A stretch of 64,000 bases of DNA from Candidatus Thiosymbion sp. (GTDB lineage: Bacteria > Pseudomonadota > Gammaproteobacteria > Chromatiales > Chromatiaceae). The stretch spans positions 1 to 64,000 of the forward strand of contig JAHDND010000155.1 of NCBI GenBank assembly GCA_018435665.1, given 5' to 3'. The notes under the pieces were generated by a model that saw only the letters and a program-made list of their open reading frames with translations, did not search any database and had not been told where the DNA came from. Both the position numbers and the translations under genes were made by a program. Shown one piece after another: positions 33,713-42,461 of the stretch (position 1 is its first letter; every line of letters starts with the position of its first letter).

Positions 33713-34657
33713 GTGACGGACCAAACCCACCCCATCGCGACCCCGGCCCAGGCCCAGGCCCAGGCCCACCCCGTCGGCTTTGTCGGCCTGGGCATCATGG
33801 GGCGACCCATGGCCCTCAACCTGCGGCGGGCCGGCTGGCCCCTCTTCGTCCACGCCCGCCGCGCGGAGGCCATGGCCCCGCTGGTGACGGCCGGCGCCTT
33901 CGCCTGCCCCACCCCGGCCGAAGTGGCCAGCCAGGTGGATATCCTCTTCACCATGGTCGCCGACACGGCGGACGTGGAGCATGTCATCCTCGGCCACGAG
34001 GGCATCCTGGCGGGGGCCCGTCCCGGCCTGGTGGTGGTGGACATGAGCACCATCTCCGCCGCCGCCACCCGGGTCATGGCCCGGCGCCTGGCCGACCACG
34101 GGGTGGAACTGCTCGATGCCCCCGTCTCCGGCGGCGAGACCGGCGCCATCCAGGGCAGCCTATCGATCATGGTCGGCGGCACGGCGACGGCCTTCGCCCG
34201 CGCCCTGCCCCTCTTCCAGGTCCTGGGCAAGAACATCGTCCACGTCGGTGGCCACGGCGCCGGCCAGGTCTGCAAGGCCTGCAACCAGGTGGTCATCTCC
34301 CAGACCCTGGCCGGGGTGGGCGAGGCCCTGCTCCTCGCCCGCGCCGCCGGCGTCGACCCCGCCAAGGTCCGCGCCGCCCTCCTCGGCGGCTCCGCCCAGA
34401 GCAAGGTCCTGGAGATGCACGGCCAGCGCATGATCGACCGCAACTTCGCCCCCGGCTTCAAGGCCCGCCTGCACCAGAAGGACCTGCGCCTGGTCCTGGA
34501 GGCCGCCCAGGAACTGGGCCTCGCCCTCCCCGGCACCGCCCTGGCCGCCCAGTACCTCAACGCCCTGGTGGGCCGGGGGCATGGGGAGCTGGATTCCAGT
34601 GCCCTGTACGAAATCCTGGAAGTGGCCAACGGACGCGGGCCCGATTCCGAGAATTGA
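33713..34657 (+). CDS. Beta-hydroxyacid dehydrogenase, tartronate semialdehyde reductase-like
   Basis: A 314-residue NAD(P)-dependent beta-hydroxyacid dehydrogenase. The Rossmann motif is GFVGLGIMGRPMALNL; the substrate motif DAPVSGGETGAIQGSLSIM and the catalytic lysine in GQVCKACNQVVIS follow. These fit GarR/GlxR (2-hydroxy-3-oxopropionate reductase) best, with 3-hydroxyisobutyrate dehydrogenase as the alternative. The GTG at 33713 has a GAGGAC site upstream; the ATG at 33683 has none. The N-terminus carries an Ala-Gln repeat (AQAQAQAH) from a short tandem repeat. It returns to the high-GC composition of the flanks. Confidence 0.85.
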   Translation: MTDQTHPIATPAQAQAQAHPVGFVGLGIMGRPMALNLRRAGWPLFVHARRAEAMAPLVTAGAFACPTPAEVASQVDILFTMVADTADVEHVILGHEGILAGARPGLVVVDMSTISAAATRVMARRLADHGVELLDAPVSGGETGAIQGSLSIMVGGTATAFARALPLFQVLGKNIVHVGGHGAGQVCKACNQVVISQTLAGVGEALLLARAAGVDPAKVRAALLGGSAQSKVLEMHGQRMIDRNFAPGFKARLHQKDLRLVLEAAQELGLALPGTALAAQYLNALVGRGHGELDSSALYEILEVANGRGPDSEN

Positions 34658-35094
34658 CTTGAACCTTGAACACGGATGCCGCTTTGGACGCTTGGGGGGA
34701 GCGCCTGGGGAGTCAGGCAACCAAGGGGCACGAGTCCTGTAAACTACTGATTATCCCTCCGCCATCGACCACCTAAGCACGGTCAGAAGCACGACCGTGG
34801 CTTAATCCCACAACGTTAAGAAAAACAGACTACTATTTTTTTCTGAGCAGGGGTTGTCATGGGTGATGTTACCTACTTTAATACGTATAGCTTCTGACAC
34901 ATCATGCAGCGGAGAAGAGCGCCCAGCGCCGAAGTGAAAATTCGCTGTCCCAAGAAATTACGAATTTACCTTACCACCTGGTGATAATCAAACCTTACTC
35001 CCGGTCAACCAGGATAATTTCATACCCGATAACTGATTGACCGACCACCCGGATTCAAGGCGCCATCAACCTCAGCCAAAGTACCAAGCAGAAA
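34658..35094. other. Long leader region of the exopolysaccharide cluster
   Basis: About 440 bases without a convincing gene, rising in AT content toward the right. It holds the promoter described separately at 34854-34882, followed by roughly 210 bases of untranslated leader. No riboswitch fold was recognised in the leader. Confidence 0.5.
34854..34882 (+). promoter_or_regulatory. Sigma70-like promoter for the exopolysaccharide operon
   Basis: TTGTCA (34854-34859) and TTTAAT (34877-34882) are separated by exactly 17 bases. Each hexamer differs from consensus at one position. It points toward the phosphoglycosyltransferase gene starting at 35095, so transcription would begin near 34889. Confidence 0.6.
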
Positions 35095-36171
35095 ATGCTT
35101 AATTCAGCAACACGTGACCATTTCATTATTGGCAAACCCATTATAACCAACCTTGCCAAAAAACAGTCCACTCTAGCCGATTTATTTCACCGGGCCCTTA
35201 CCGCCCTGATAACCCTCTTTTTGCTTACCGCGACGATACCTTTTTTTCTGTTAATCCCTCTGTTGATCAAGTTATCGGGATCAGGACCAATCTTCTACCG
35301 AGGCGCAAGACTCGGTCTCAATAAACGTCCCTTCATAATGTACAAATTTCGAACCCTGCAGCCGGATGCGCAGCAGATCATTGGGGCATCTTTGGTCACG
35401 GAAAAAAATAAACTTGTCACTCCCATTGGCGGTTTTCTGCGCGAAACGAGGCTCGATGAACTGCCGCAATTGATAAATGTGCTAAAAGGTGACATCAACC
35501 TCATCGGACCGCGGCCTGAACGCCCAGAAATCTATGAGCATATCTGTAAAAATATTCCAGGGTATGATAAGCGCTTTGGGGTGAAACCTGGCGTCATGGG
35601 TTACGCGCAGCTTTTTACCCCCCACAGTAGTCCGAAGCGCCTACGCTCCATGATAGATCGACTCTATCTCACCCGCAAAAGGACTCAGACACAAGAATTG
35701 CTCCTCTTGGCCAAGGCAATATGGTTATTGGCACGCAAAGCCGTTGTTCTTACGTGGAAAATTACAACCTACACTTGGAAATGGATCATCGGTAAAGCAC
35801 CACTCAAAGAGCGGAGAGAGCTTCGCCGAACCCAATTAAAAAAGGCCTGTGCATTTATCCATCCCTTGGAAGTAGATTCTGATTTTAGGGAAATCCAATG
35901 TAGGGTTGTCGACGTAAACAAAGAATCAGTGCTCATCCGGTCTAGATACCCCCTACCCAGCACCGCCCTCCTTTTACGCCTGGAAAATAATTTAGCGCCT
36001 AGATCAGGAAATACACCAAAACGGAAAATCGTTTATTGTAAAGGCGAGATGAGCATCCAACGCCCTACTGCCAACAAGAGATGCATTGAGTATGTTATCG
36101 ATATCGAGCCAATCACCCCCCTCAATGAGTTCAAGTACGACAAATACTTTGTTTTAAGCGTAATCAGCTAG
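35095..36171 (+). CDS. Initiating phosphoglycosyltransferase with C-terminal PilZ-like extension
   Basis: A 358-residue protein. Residues about 30-230 form a monotopic sugar phosphotransferase of the WcaJ/PssA type: one re-entrant hydrophobic helix (LITLFLLTATIPFFLLIPLL), then GPIFYRGARLGL, the catalytic Asp121-Glu122 in RLDELPQLINVLKGD, and IGPRPERPEIYE. It would load the first sugar phosphate onto undecaprenyl phosphate. Such enzymes usually end near residue 210. Here about 120 more residues follow, with a beta-rich pattern (QCRVVDVNKESVLIRSRYPL) like PilZ, though the canonical RxxxR and DxSxxG residues are not all present. It is the first gene of the cluster. Confidence 0.88.
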   Translation: MLNSATRDHFIIGKPIITNLAKKQSTLADLFHRALTALITLFLLTATIPFFLLIPLLIKLSGSGPIFYRGARLGLNKRPFIMYKFRTLQPDAQQIIGASLVTEKNKLVTPIGGFLRETRLDELPQLINVLKGDINLIGPRPERPEIYEHICKNIPGYDKRFGVKPGVMGYAQLFTPHSSPKRLRSMIDRLYLTRKRTQTQELLLLAKAIWLLARKAVVLTWKITTYTWKWIIGKAPLKERRELRRTQLKKACAFIHPLEVDSDFREIQCRVVDVNKESVLIRSRYPLPSTALLLRLENNLAPRSGNTPKRKIVYCKGEMSIQRPTANKRCIEYVIDIEPITPLNEFKYDKYFVLSVIS

Positions 36172-36237
36172 ACAAATTTATTCCCAATCTTGCGATCATC
36201 CCAACAAGTTTCCTGAAATTAAGCCACGCCGTAATCA

Positions 36238-36897
36238 ATGAAAACCCGACTCTCTCCTCTTGACGTGGCCAATTGCATGCAATTGGGGATTGTTGCGACA
36301 AATTTGATAAAGTTACGTCAGGTTCAATCTCTGAAAACCATTATAATCACCAGTTGCAGTCCGGGCGAGGGTAAAACAAGCGTCGCGATCCAGCTTGCCA
36401 AGGCCGCCGTAACGGAGGCCCAACTGCGCGTTTTAATGATAGACTTCAATCCCTCCAATCCTGAGTTGGCGTCCTTGTTCGACATATCTTCCACGCCGGG
36501 AATTTCGGATTATCTGGGCGGACATGCGACCGCGGAAGAAGTCATCAAGCCTGCATCCCCCGGTGGTCCAGACATAGTGCCCTACGGAGATATCCGCGGT
36601 GGTCTTTTAAGTCGCTATGCCCCCCCCCAATTAAAGGAGAAAATGGCTGCCCTTGGTAGCGTGAATGGCAGTCACTATGATCTTATAATACTGGATGGCC
36701 CCAGCAGCTTTCAGGAACCGGATCTGGCCCTGACCGGTTCCGTCTTCGATGGCATCATACTGGTTATTGAGTGTGAACGAACGAGGTGGGAAGTCGTTCG
36801 CCATTACCAGAAAATCCTCCTGGACGGCAAGGCTTCCCTGATTGGCACCGTGCTCAATAGGCGTAAATATTATATTCCACGGGGTCTGTATGTATAA
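36238..36897 (+). CDS. CpsD/CapB-like P-loop ATPase
   Basis: A 219-residue cytoplasmic ATPase of the BY-kinase fold. Walker A is SCSPGEGKTSVAIQ (Lys46), Walker A' is VLMIDFNPSNPEL and Walker B is YDLIILDGPSS. In Wzx/Wzy systems such proteins act with the Wzz copolymerase to set chain length. There is no C-terminal tyrosine cluster (the end is NRRKYYIPRGLYV, with only a few tyrosines), so autophosphorylation is uncertain. The Wzz partner is two genes downstream. A second member lies at 51785. Confidence 0.85.
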   Translation: MKTRLSPLDVANCMQLGIVATNLIKLRQVQSLKTIIITSCSPGEGKTSVAIQLAKAAVTEAQLRVLMIDFNPSNPELASLFDISSTPGISDYLGGHATAEEVIKPASPGGPDIVPYGDIRGGLLSRYAPPQLKEKMAALGSVNGSHYDLIILDGPSSFQEPDLALTGSVFDGIILVIECERTRWEVVRHYQKILLDGKASLIGTVLNRRKYYIPRGLYV

Positions 36898-36949
36898 ATT
36901 GGCGGCCACCCCTGTCTCCCGTAATACCATCCCGGGTGCTAGCTCCTAC

Positions 36950-37975
36950 ATGACCGGAAAGATATTTAAGCTGCTCCTTATCATACTAATTCTGCACCTG
37001 GCAGCTTGTACCCCCGGCGTGGATATCAGGGAGGATGAGGAGGTATCGGTCGCTCGCCGCTCCTTCTCGTTCGAAGGCGATCAATCTTTCGACATGTTGT
37101 CTCGCTATCGAATTTCCGCGGGAGATGTCCTGGATGTTCTTTATCAGATTCGGACCTGGATCGAAAAACCAAATTTTCAAATCGCAACCGATCATACCGT
37201 AGCGGTTAAATTTGTCTACACGCCGGAATTGAATACCGAACAACTCGTGCGACCTAATGGAATGATCACCCTGCCCTACCTGGGTGAAATATATGTGGTT
37301 GGAAAGACCCCTAAACAATTGGAAGAAGAATTGAAAAAGGCCTACTCGAGCATATTGCGCGATCCTGAAATTTATGTTCAGGTCCCACAATTTCTTTCCG
37401 CCATTCAAGAACTCAAAAAGGACCTTCATACCGCTCCTCGTGGTCTCAGTCGCCTGGTTTCCGTCCACCCCGACGGATTCGTCACTTTTCCCATGCTCGG
37501 AGAAGTGATGGTGGCTGGACGCACGATTCAGGATGTAAATTCGGAACTCAACCAGCGCTATGAAGCGATCATCCCAGGTTTGCATGTCGATTTATTCCTT
37601 GAGAAGCACACCGGTACACAAGTTTACGTTCTCGGTGCCGTGGAAAAGCCGGGTGGTTTTATCATTGGTAAACCCATTTCGGTGGCCCAGGCATTAGCCC
37701 TCGCCGGAAGTTTCGATAAAGATGCCGAGTTGAGTTCCGTCATCGTCGCCCGCCGACATCAAAACAAGATTGCCGCCACACGCCTGGATCTGACCAAATC
37801 CGCGGATCTAGGGGGACGTGGATCATTGTTCTTCTTAATGCCTGATGACATTGTTTACGTACCTCGTACTCGTCTGAGTGAAGCGGCACAGATTGGTACG
37901 GAATTACGAGATACCCTGATGTTCCGGGGTTGGAGCATCAACCTAGACGACATCAGCGTCGAAGATGTATTTTAA
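36950..37975 (+). CDS. Wza-like outer-membrane polysaccharide export lipoprotein
   Basis: A 341-residue lipoprotein. The signal (GKIFKLLLIILILHLAAC) ends in a lipobox cysteine. A Poly_export domain (YRISAGDVLDVLYQ ... GMITLPYLGEIYVVGKTPKQ) is followed by SLBB-type domains (HPDGFVTFPMLGEVMVAGRT; VYVLGAVEKPGGF). It would form the outer-membrane channel for the polymer. ATG 36950 is chosen for the clean lipoprotein signal; an ATG at 36890 that overlaps the upstream stop is also in frame. It is the only Wza-like protein in the window. Confidence 0.9.
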   Translation: MTGKIFKLLLIILILHLAACTPGVDIREDEEVSVARRSFSFEGDQSFDMLSRYRISAGDVLDVLYQIRTWIEKPNFQIATDHTVAVKFVYTPELNTEQLVRPNGMITLPYLGEIYVVGKTPKQLEEELKKAYSSILRDPEIYVQVPQFLSAIQELKKDLHTAPRGLSRLVSVHPDGFVTFPMLGEVMVAGRTIQDVNSELNQRYEAIIPGLHVDLFLEKHTGTQVYVLGAVEKPGGFIIGKPISVAQALALAGSFDKDAELSSVIVARRHQNKIAATRLDLTKSADLGGRGSLFFLMPDDIVYVPRTRLSEAAQIGTELRDTLMFRGWSINLDDISVEDVF

Positions 37976-37990
37976 ATATCGGTTCAAATC

Positions 37991-39409
37991 ATGCAACACA
38001 CACATTTCGTTGTGGAAAATTATCTCAGAGAACTGCTACTCATTTATTTTTCCCGACAACGGCTGATTTTGACGATTGCGACTATCATTCTCGTAGCCGC
38101 GATTTCCTTTGCCTTTTTAGCGAAGCCACTTTATTCGGCCCAAGGCACCATCCTAGTGCGATCGGCAGAGACCCAGCGCAGTCCGGAGGTTCTGGAAGAG
38201 ACCGAACTGCGGGTTTTCAAGATCACGGAAGAGGATCTCAGGTCCGAAATCGAGCTTCTTCGATCCGTATCAGTCATCCAGGCCGCCATCGCTAGACTGA
38301 TTACAGAAAGCTATCCTAACGCGGATCAATTAGATTGGCTCAAGATTCAAAAAATGCTCGATACCGAAATGGCCCCTGATTCACGCGTCATCAACATCGA
38401 ACTAAAATGGAATGACGCGAATCAGGCTATCGTTATCCTGGATGCCATCATGGATGAATACATAATACGTCGATCCGAAATCAGTTATCCCGAAGGAAGC
38501 AGAGATTTTTTCGCCTCACAACTTGACCGCTTCAACCGGCAGGTAGATCAAACCGAGCGCCAATTAGCTGACTTGGCTAAGGAAACCCGCACACCTGATC
38601 CGATTAAGGAAATCGAATATAATTTGCTCTCCAAGCAGAATCTCGAACAACGCCTGGATACCTTATTAGCCGAAGAAGCGGGCCTCCAGGAACAAATAAA
38701 ATATCTCGATCAGGTACTGGCCTCCGATGAAGTTAGTCATTTCGCATTTTTGCGCAACGAAACCATTACTGACATGGCTAGCCGACTCGTTGATCTCCAG
38801 ATCGAGCGGGGCAAGACCGCGCGTCATTACGCGGATGATGCCAAAATGGTTGCGGTCATCGACAAGCAAATACGTGAAACTGCCAACCAGATGCGCCGGG
38901 AAGTAGAAGACTATCGGAGAAAGATTGAATCGGATCTGGCGTCAAACGTCGAGCAGCAAAGCACCTTGCACTCACGTATCGAGGCCATTGTAGAGAGAAA
39001 TCTTAAACTTTATTCACAAAGCCTCACCACCGCAAAATTAAATCGTGAGGCGGGTTTGATCGAACAATCCATTGCCACCTTCTTTAAGCGAAACGAAGAG
39101 GCTGAAATAAACAGCCAACGAGACTCTGTCGCCTCGCAGTTCTATGTCACCATCATCAATCGTGCTTATACCACTGGCGTACCAGTATTTCCAAACCGAC
39201 CCATCATTATCGTGATCGGAATTCTGGCTGGCCTCATAACAGGATTCAGCATCGGGTTCATAATAGAATTTTTTGACCACAGCTTCAAAACTCCCCGCGA
39301 TGTTGAGCAATATTCTGGTCTTCCATTGTTGTTTTCCGTGCCCTTGATGAAGGAGCGATGCCAGCGCTATCAACACGAGAAGGCGTTATCGATGGATGCA
39401 GCTCCCTGA
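37991..39409 (+). CDS. Wzz/GumC-like polysaccharide copolymerase
   Basis: A 472-residue inner-membrane protein with two terminal transmembrane helices (LILTIATIILVAAISFAFLA near 35 and PIIIVIGILAGLITGFSIGF near 410). A long periplasmic coiled-coil lies between (RQVDQTERQLADLAKE and following heptads). This is the PCP architecture that sets polymer length. The C-terminus (TPRDVEQYSGLPLLFSVPL) resembles the kinase-contact region. The kinase domain itself is encoded separately at 36238. Confidence 0.88.
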   Translation: MQHTHFVVENYLRELLLIYFSRQRLILTIATIILVAAISFAFLAKPLYSAQGTILVRSAETQRSPEVLEETELRVFKITEEDLRSEIELLRSVSVIQAAIARLITESYPNADQLDWLKIQKMLDTEMAPDSRVINIELKWNDANQAIVILDAIMDEYIIRRSEISYPEGSRDFFASQLDRFNRQVDQTERQLADLAKETRTPDPIKEIEYNLLSKQNLEQRLDTLLAEEAGLQEQIKYLDQVLASDEVSHFAFLRNETITDMASRLVDLQIERGKTARHYADDAKMVAVIDKQIRETANQMRREVEDYRRKIESDLASNVEQQSTLHSRIEAIVERNLKLYSQSLTTAKLNREAGLIEQSIATFFKRNEEAEINSQRDSVASQFYVTIINRAYTTGVPVFPNRPIIIVIGILAGLITGFSIGFIIEFFDHSFKTPRDVEQYSGLPLLFSVPLMKERCQRYQHEKALSMDAAP

Positions 39410-39507
39410 GTTTGACTAACTTTACGCCACCTCAACTGCTTTTTGCAACTCTTTAAATGAAATAATTCCAAGAAATCCCCCCGATCAATTACATGAATTA
39501 ATATTTT

Positions 39508-40977
39508 ATGCACAATTTCAGTGTCACTCTGGCACGCTATCTTTCGAGCAGGATAGTCAGTCAACTTGTAAGTGCGTCCATAGCCTTCCTGCGCCCCCGC
39601 TTATTGTCACCTGAGCTTTTTGGTCTCTGGACCCTTCTGCGCCTGATTCCTCAATATGCCATCCATGCTCATCTTGGTATTAGGACAACCCTGAGAGTTT
39701 ATTATCCTTTGCACATCGCGCGTCAGGAAGATTCGCAGGCGAATGATTTGGTGATGGCCGGGATTCTTGGATCTTTATTATTGGATTTGCTTCTTGGATT
39801 CCTAATTGTAGTTGTTGCCCTGGCATGGAATTGGAACGAGATAGAACGTTTCGGCATTCTGTCAATGGCATTGATAGTGCCCTTGCAAGGTTGGCAGCAT
39901 TCTCTATTCGCGGTACTCAAAGCCCAACATCGCTTCGACATCATTGGCCGGATCAATTACGTTGAGGCGATACTTCTCTTCATATCCACCATTGCGTTAT
40001 TACCGCTCTTCGGCATCTACGGCCTCATTAGTTCGCTGCTCATCACTCAGATTCTGCTTAATATCTTCTTGACCCAGAATGCCAGCATCCGGCTCAGATG
40101 GCCTGGCGAACTAATAACCAAAACCATGAATATGATCAGCAAGGGCTGGCATATCATGAGCCTGGAACTGGCAATGGTGCTGGTCATGACCACCGACCGT
40201 TTCGTAGTCTCCACCCTACTGGATACTACCTCCCTAGGGTACTATGGGGTGGCAATCATGATCGTAAGTTTCCTGCGTAATATTCCAGGCACGGCACGTG
40301 AAATCCTGGAACCTCGATTGATGGCGGAAATGGCGGACACTGATTTAACTGAGTTACTGCGGTTACATTGTCTACAACCAACGCTTAACACCGCATTCCT
40401 GATGCCATTGCTTATTGGTCCTGTCGCTTTGGCGACTCCTCTCGCCATCCATTGGTTTTTACCGAACTATCAGCCAGCGGTATTGCCGACGCAAGTACTG
40501 GCATGTGGTGTTTTTTTTCTTGCCTTGTCCATCGTGCTTCGTAGCTCGGTTGTAGCCATGGGGAAGGATCGCATCGCCGCCGCATTCATGCCTGGTATCG
40601 TAGGCACCAATGTTGCCTTGGCATGGGGTGCTATTTCCTTAGGCATGGGTTTAGCTGGGGTTGCCGTCGCCAGTGGTGCATCCTTTTTGCTGCTTTTCCT
40701 ACTTTTTTGGTTGATTCTTCGTCGTAAATTGGCCCATACCCGCACGGAGGACCGCGACCAACTCCTTTGGATCATACCGGTTTTCTCAATTACCTGCGCC
40801 TCGCTGGCGCTTATTCAAACTCTTCCTATCGACCAGGGGTTTTTGGGTACCGCAGTTCGCATCGCCCTATTCCTGGCATTGTTCCTACTCCTACATTGGC
40901 TCGCCTGTCAGCGTCTTACGCTCGTATCCCCCCTCCCCTGGGAAAAACGCAGGCTTCAGGTGGAGGGATTGGGATGA
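39508..40977 (+). CDS. Wzx-like polysaccharide flippase (first copy)
   Basis: A 489-residue polytopic membrane protein of the MATE/MVF-related oligosaccharide flippase family, with about 12-14 helices. The opening IAFLRPRLLSPELFGLWTLL is typical of the family's first helix region. It would flip undecaprenyl-linked repeat units to the periplasm. It is clearly paralogous to the flippase at 48941: AFLRPxLLSPExFGL, DRFxxS and GYYxxxxMI recur at equivalent places. Its stop overlaps the polymerase start. Confidence 0.85.
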   Translation: MHNFSVTLARYLSSRIVSQLVSASIAFLRPRLLSPELFGLWTLLRLIPQYAIHAHLGIRTTLRVYYPLHIARQEDSQANDLVMAGILGSLLLDLLLGFLIVVVALAWNWNEIERFGILSMALIVPLQGWQHSLFAVLKAQHRFDIIGRINYVEAILLFISTIALLPLFGIYGLISSLLITQILLNIFLTQNASIRLRWPGELITKTMNMISKGWHIMSLELAMVLVMTTDRFVVSTLLDTTSLGYYGVAIMIVSFLRNIPGTAREILEPRLMAEMADTDLTELLRLHCLQPTLNTAFLMPLLIGPVALATPLAIHWFLPNYQPAVLPTQVLACGVFFLALSIVLRSSVVAMGKDRIAAAFMPGIVGTNVALAWGAISLGMGLAGVAVASGASFLLLFLLFWLILRRKLAHTRTEDRDQLLWIIPVFSITCASLALIQTLPIDQGFLGTAVRIALFLALFLLLHWLACQRLTLVSPLPWEKRRLQVEGLG

Positions 40978-42461
40978 ACCTGAGCAGATCCGGTTCCCTG
41001 GGGTGGTTGCTCCTGGCCATTCTCATGATCCCTGCTACCCTTCTACCCCTGTTTTCTACCTATCCCTTCCTTGCACTAGTTCCTGGTATTGCGGCCATTG
41101 CCCTGCTGGTCATCGGCAGTCGTCCTGAGATCGGTCTTTACGCGATTGTCTTCCTCATACCCTTTGGTAACTTTCGCAACATCGGCGGCCCCATCGAGAA
41201 CCTCAAGATTCATTGGATTCTCGCTATGATACTGCTGATCGTCGTATTTATCCGGGTGCTTACGGATCGATCCTTTATATCGCGCTTGCGTTCGAATCTT
41301 TGGCCATTTTTCCTTGGTTTCCTGGTCATCAGCCTGCTATCGACGCTTTTTTCCGAGTATAAGGCCAACGCGTCTGGGCAGGTGGTTCTGACCCTGGTCG
41401 CCATCCTCTTCTTCGCCTTGACCATTTCCCTGGTGCCAAAGGAAGGAGTGATGCGCCACCTCCCTGCCGTCATCGCCATTGCGGTCTCCCTCAGCTCTAC
41501 CTTCGCTGTGGTTGGCAACTTGGCGGGAGTGACTTGGTTCTCCATAGCCGCGGGCGAAACCCTAAGCCGTAGCACGGGGGGCGCGGCTGACCCGAACGCC
41601 CTGGCTATGCAGATCATTTTCGGGCTCCCCTTCCTGGCGTTCTGGCTGACCCATGCACAGCGCCTGAGGCTTCGGGTACTGGCGGCAGCAATGATCCTCG
41701 TCAACGTGACTGCGATGGTCGGCACTTCTTCACGAAGTGGGGCCCTGGTGTTGGCTGCCTGTGCCCTGCTCCTGGTTCTCATCAACATCCAGGGCATAAG
41801 ACCCCAAAAGCTAGGGTTGCTGTTGATCGGTGGGGCTGCCGTGATCCTGATTGCCGGGGTATCCCTCCCCCAGTCCTTTTGGGAACGCCAGGCGACCCTC
41901 TTCTCCGTCCATCATGACAGCTCCCTCACCCGCCGTGCCTCGTACCTGGACGTGGCGCGGGATGCCATTGCCCAGAGTCCCCTCCTCGGTCATGGTCCAG
42001 GTACTTTCAGGGACCTTTACGCCCTGACCGACTGGGCCCAACTCTTCCATCGCAAGGGATCGACGAAGCGCCGTTTTGCCCACAATACCTATGTCGAGGT
42101 ACTCGTCGGCACCGGACTGCTTGGTGCCACTTTTTATTTCGCCCTGCTGGGAGTCGCCCTGAGGAATTTTTTCGTGACGCGCAAAAAGCTTATTTCGTTA
42201 GGGGACAGCTATCATAAAGACCTGGTGACCCATTACCTGGTCGCGTTCTGCTGCTTGCTTCTGTACATGTCCATGTTCAGCGATGTCTATCAAAAATTCA
42301 TGCTGCTCTGTCTCGGGCTTTCGCAACTCTGGTACCGTTACGTCATTGAGGGTATTTCGGGGTCCTTTCCTGCTGCCTCGACAGCGGCTGTCCCTAGGCA
42401 CGAGCACGGTAAGCCCCCGCCATCCCTGGCCGGGGCTGGTGACGTAAAGGTGGCCCCATGA
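40974..42461 (+). CDS. O-antigen ligase/Wzy-type polymerase
   Basis: A 495-residue membrane protein with about 12 helices. A large periplasmic loop carries the Wzy_C-like signature (AIAQSPLLGHGPGTFRDLYA ... RFAHNTYVEVLVGTGLLGA). This family joins repeat units into polymer or ligates them to an acceptor; position next to Wzx and Wzz favours polymerase. ATG 40974 overlaps the Wzx stop (ATGA), and the stop overlaps the next gene the same way. Confidence 0.88.
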   Translation: MNLSRSGSLGWLLLAILMIPATLLPLFSTYPFLALVPGIAAIALLVIGSRPEIGLYAIVFLIPFGNFRNIGGPIENLKIHWILAMILLIVVFIRVLTDRSFISRLRSNLWPFFLGFLVISLLSTLFSEYKANASGQVVLTLVAILFFALTISLVPKEGVMRHLPAVIAIAVSLSSTFAVVGNLAGVTWFSIAAGETLSRSTGGAADPNALAMQIIFGLPFLAFWLTHAQRLRLRVLAAAMILVNVTAMVGTSSRSGALVLAACALLLVLINIQGIRPQKLGLLLIGGAAVILIAGVSLPQSFWERQATLFSVHHDSSLTRRASYLDVARDAIAQSPLLGHGPGTFRDLYALTDWAQLFHRKGSTKRRFAHNTYVEVLVGTGLLGATFYFALLGVALRNFFVTRKKLISLGDSYHKDLVTHYLVAFCCLLLYMSMFSDVYQKFMLLCLGLSQLWYRYVIEGISGSFPAASTAAVPRHEHGKPPPSLAGAGDVKVAP

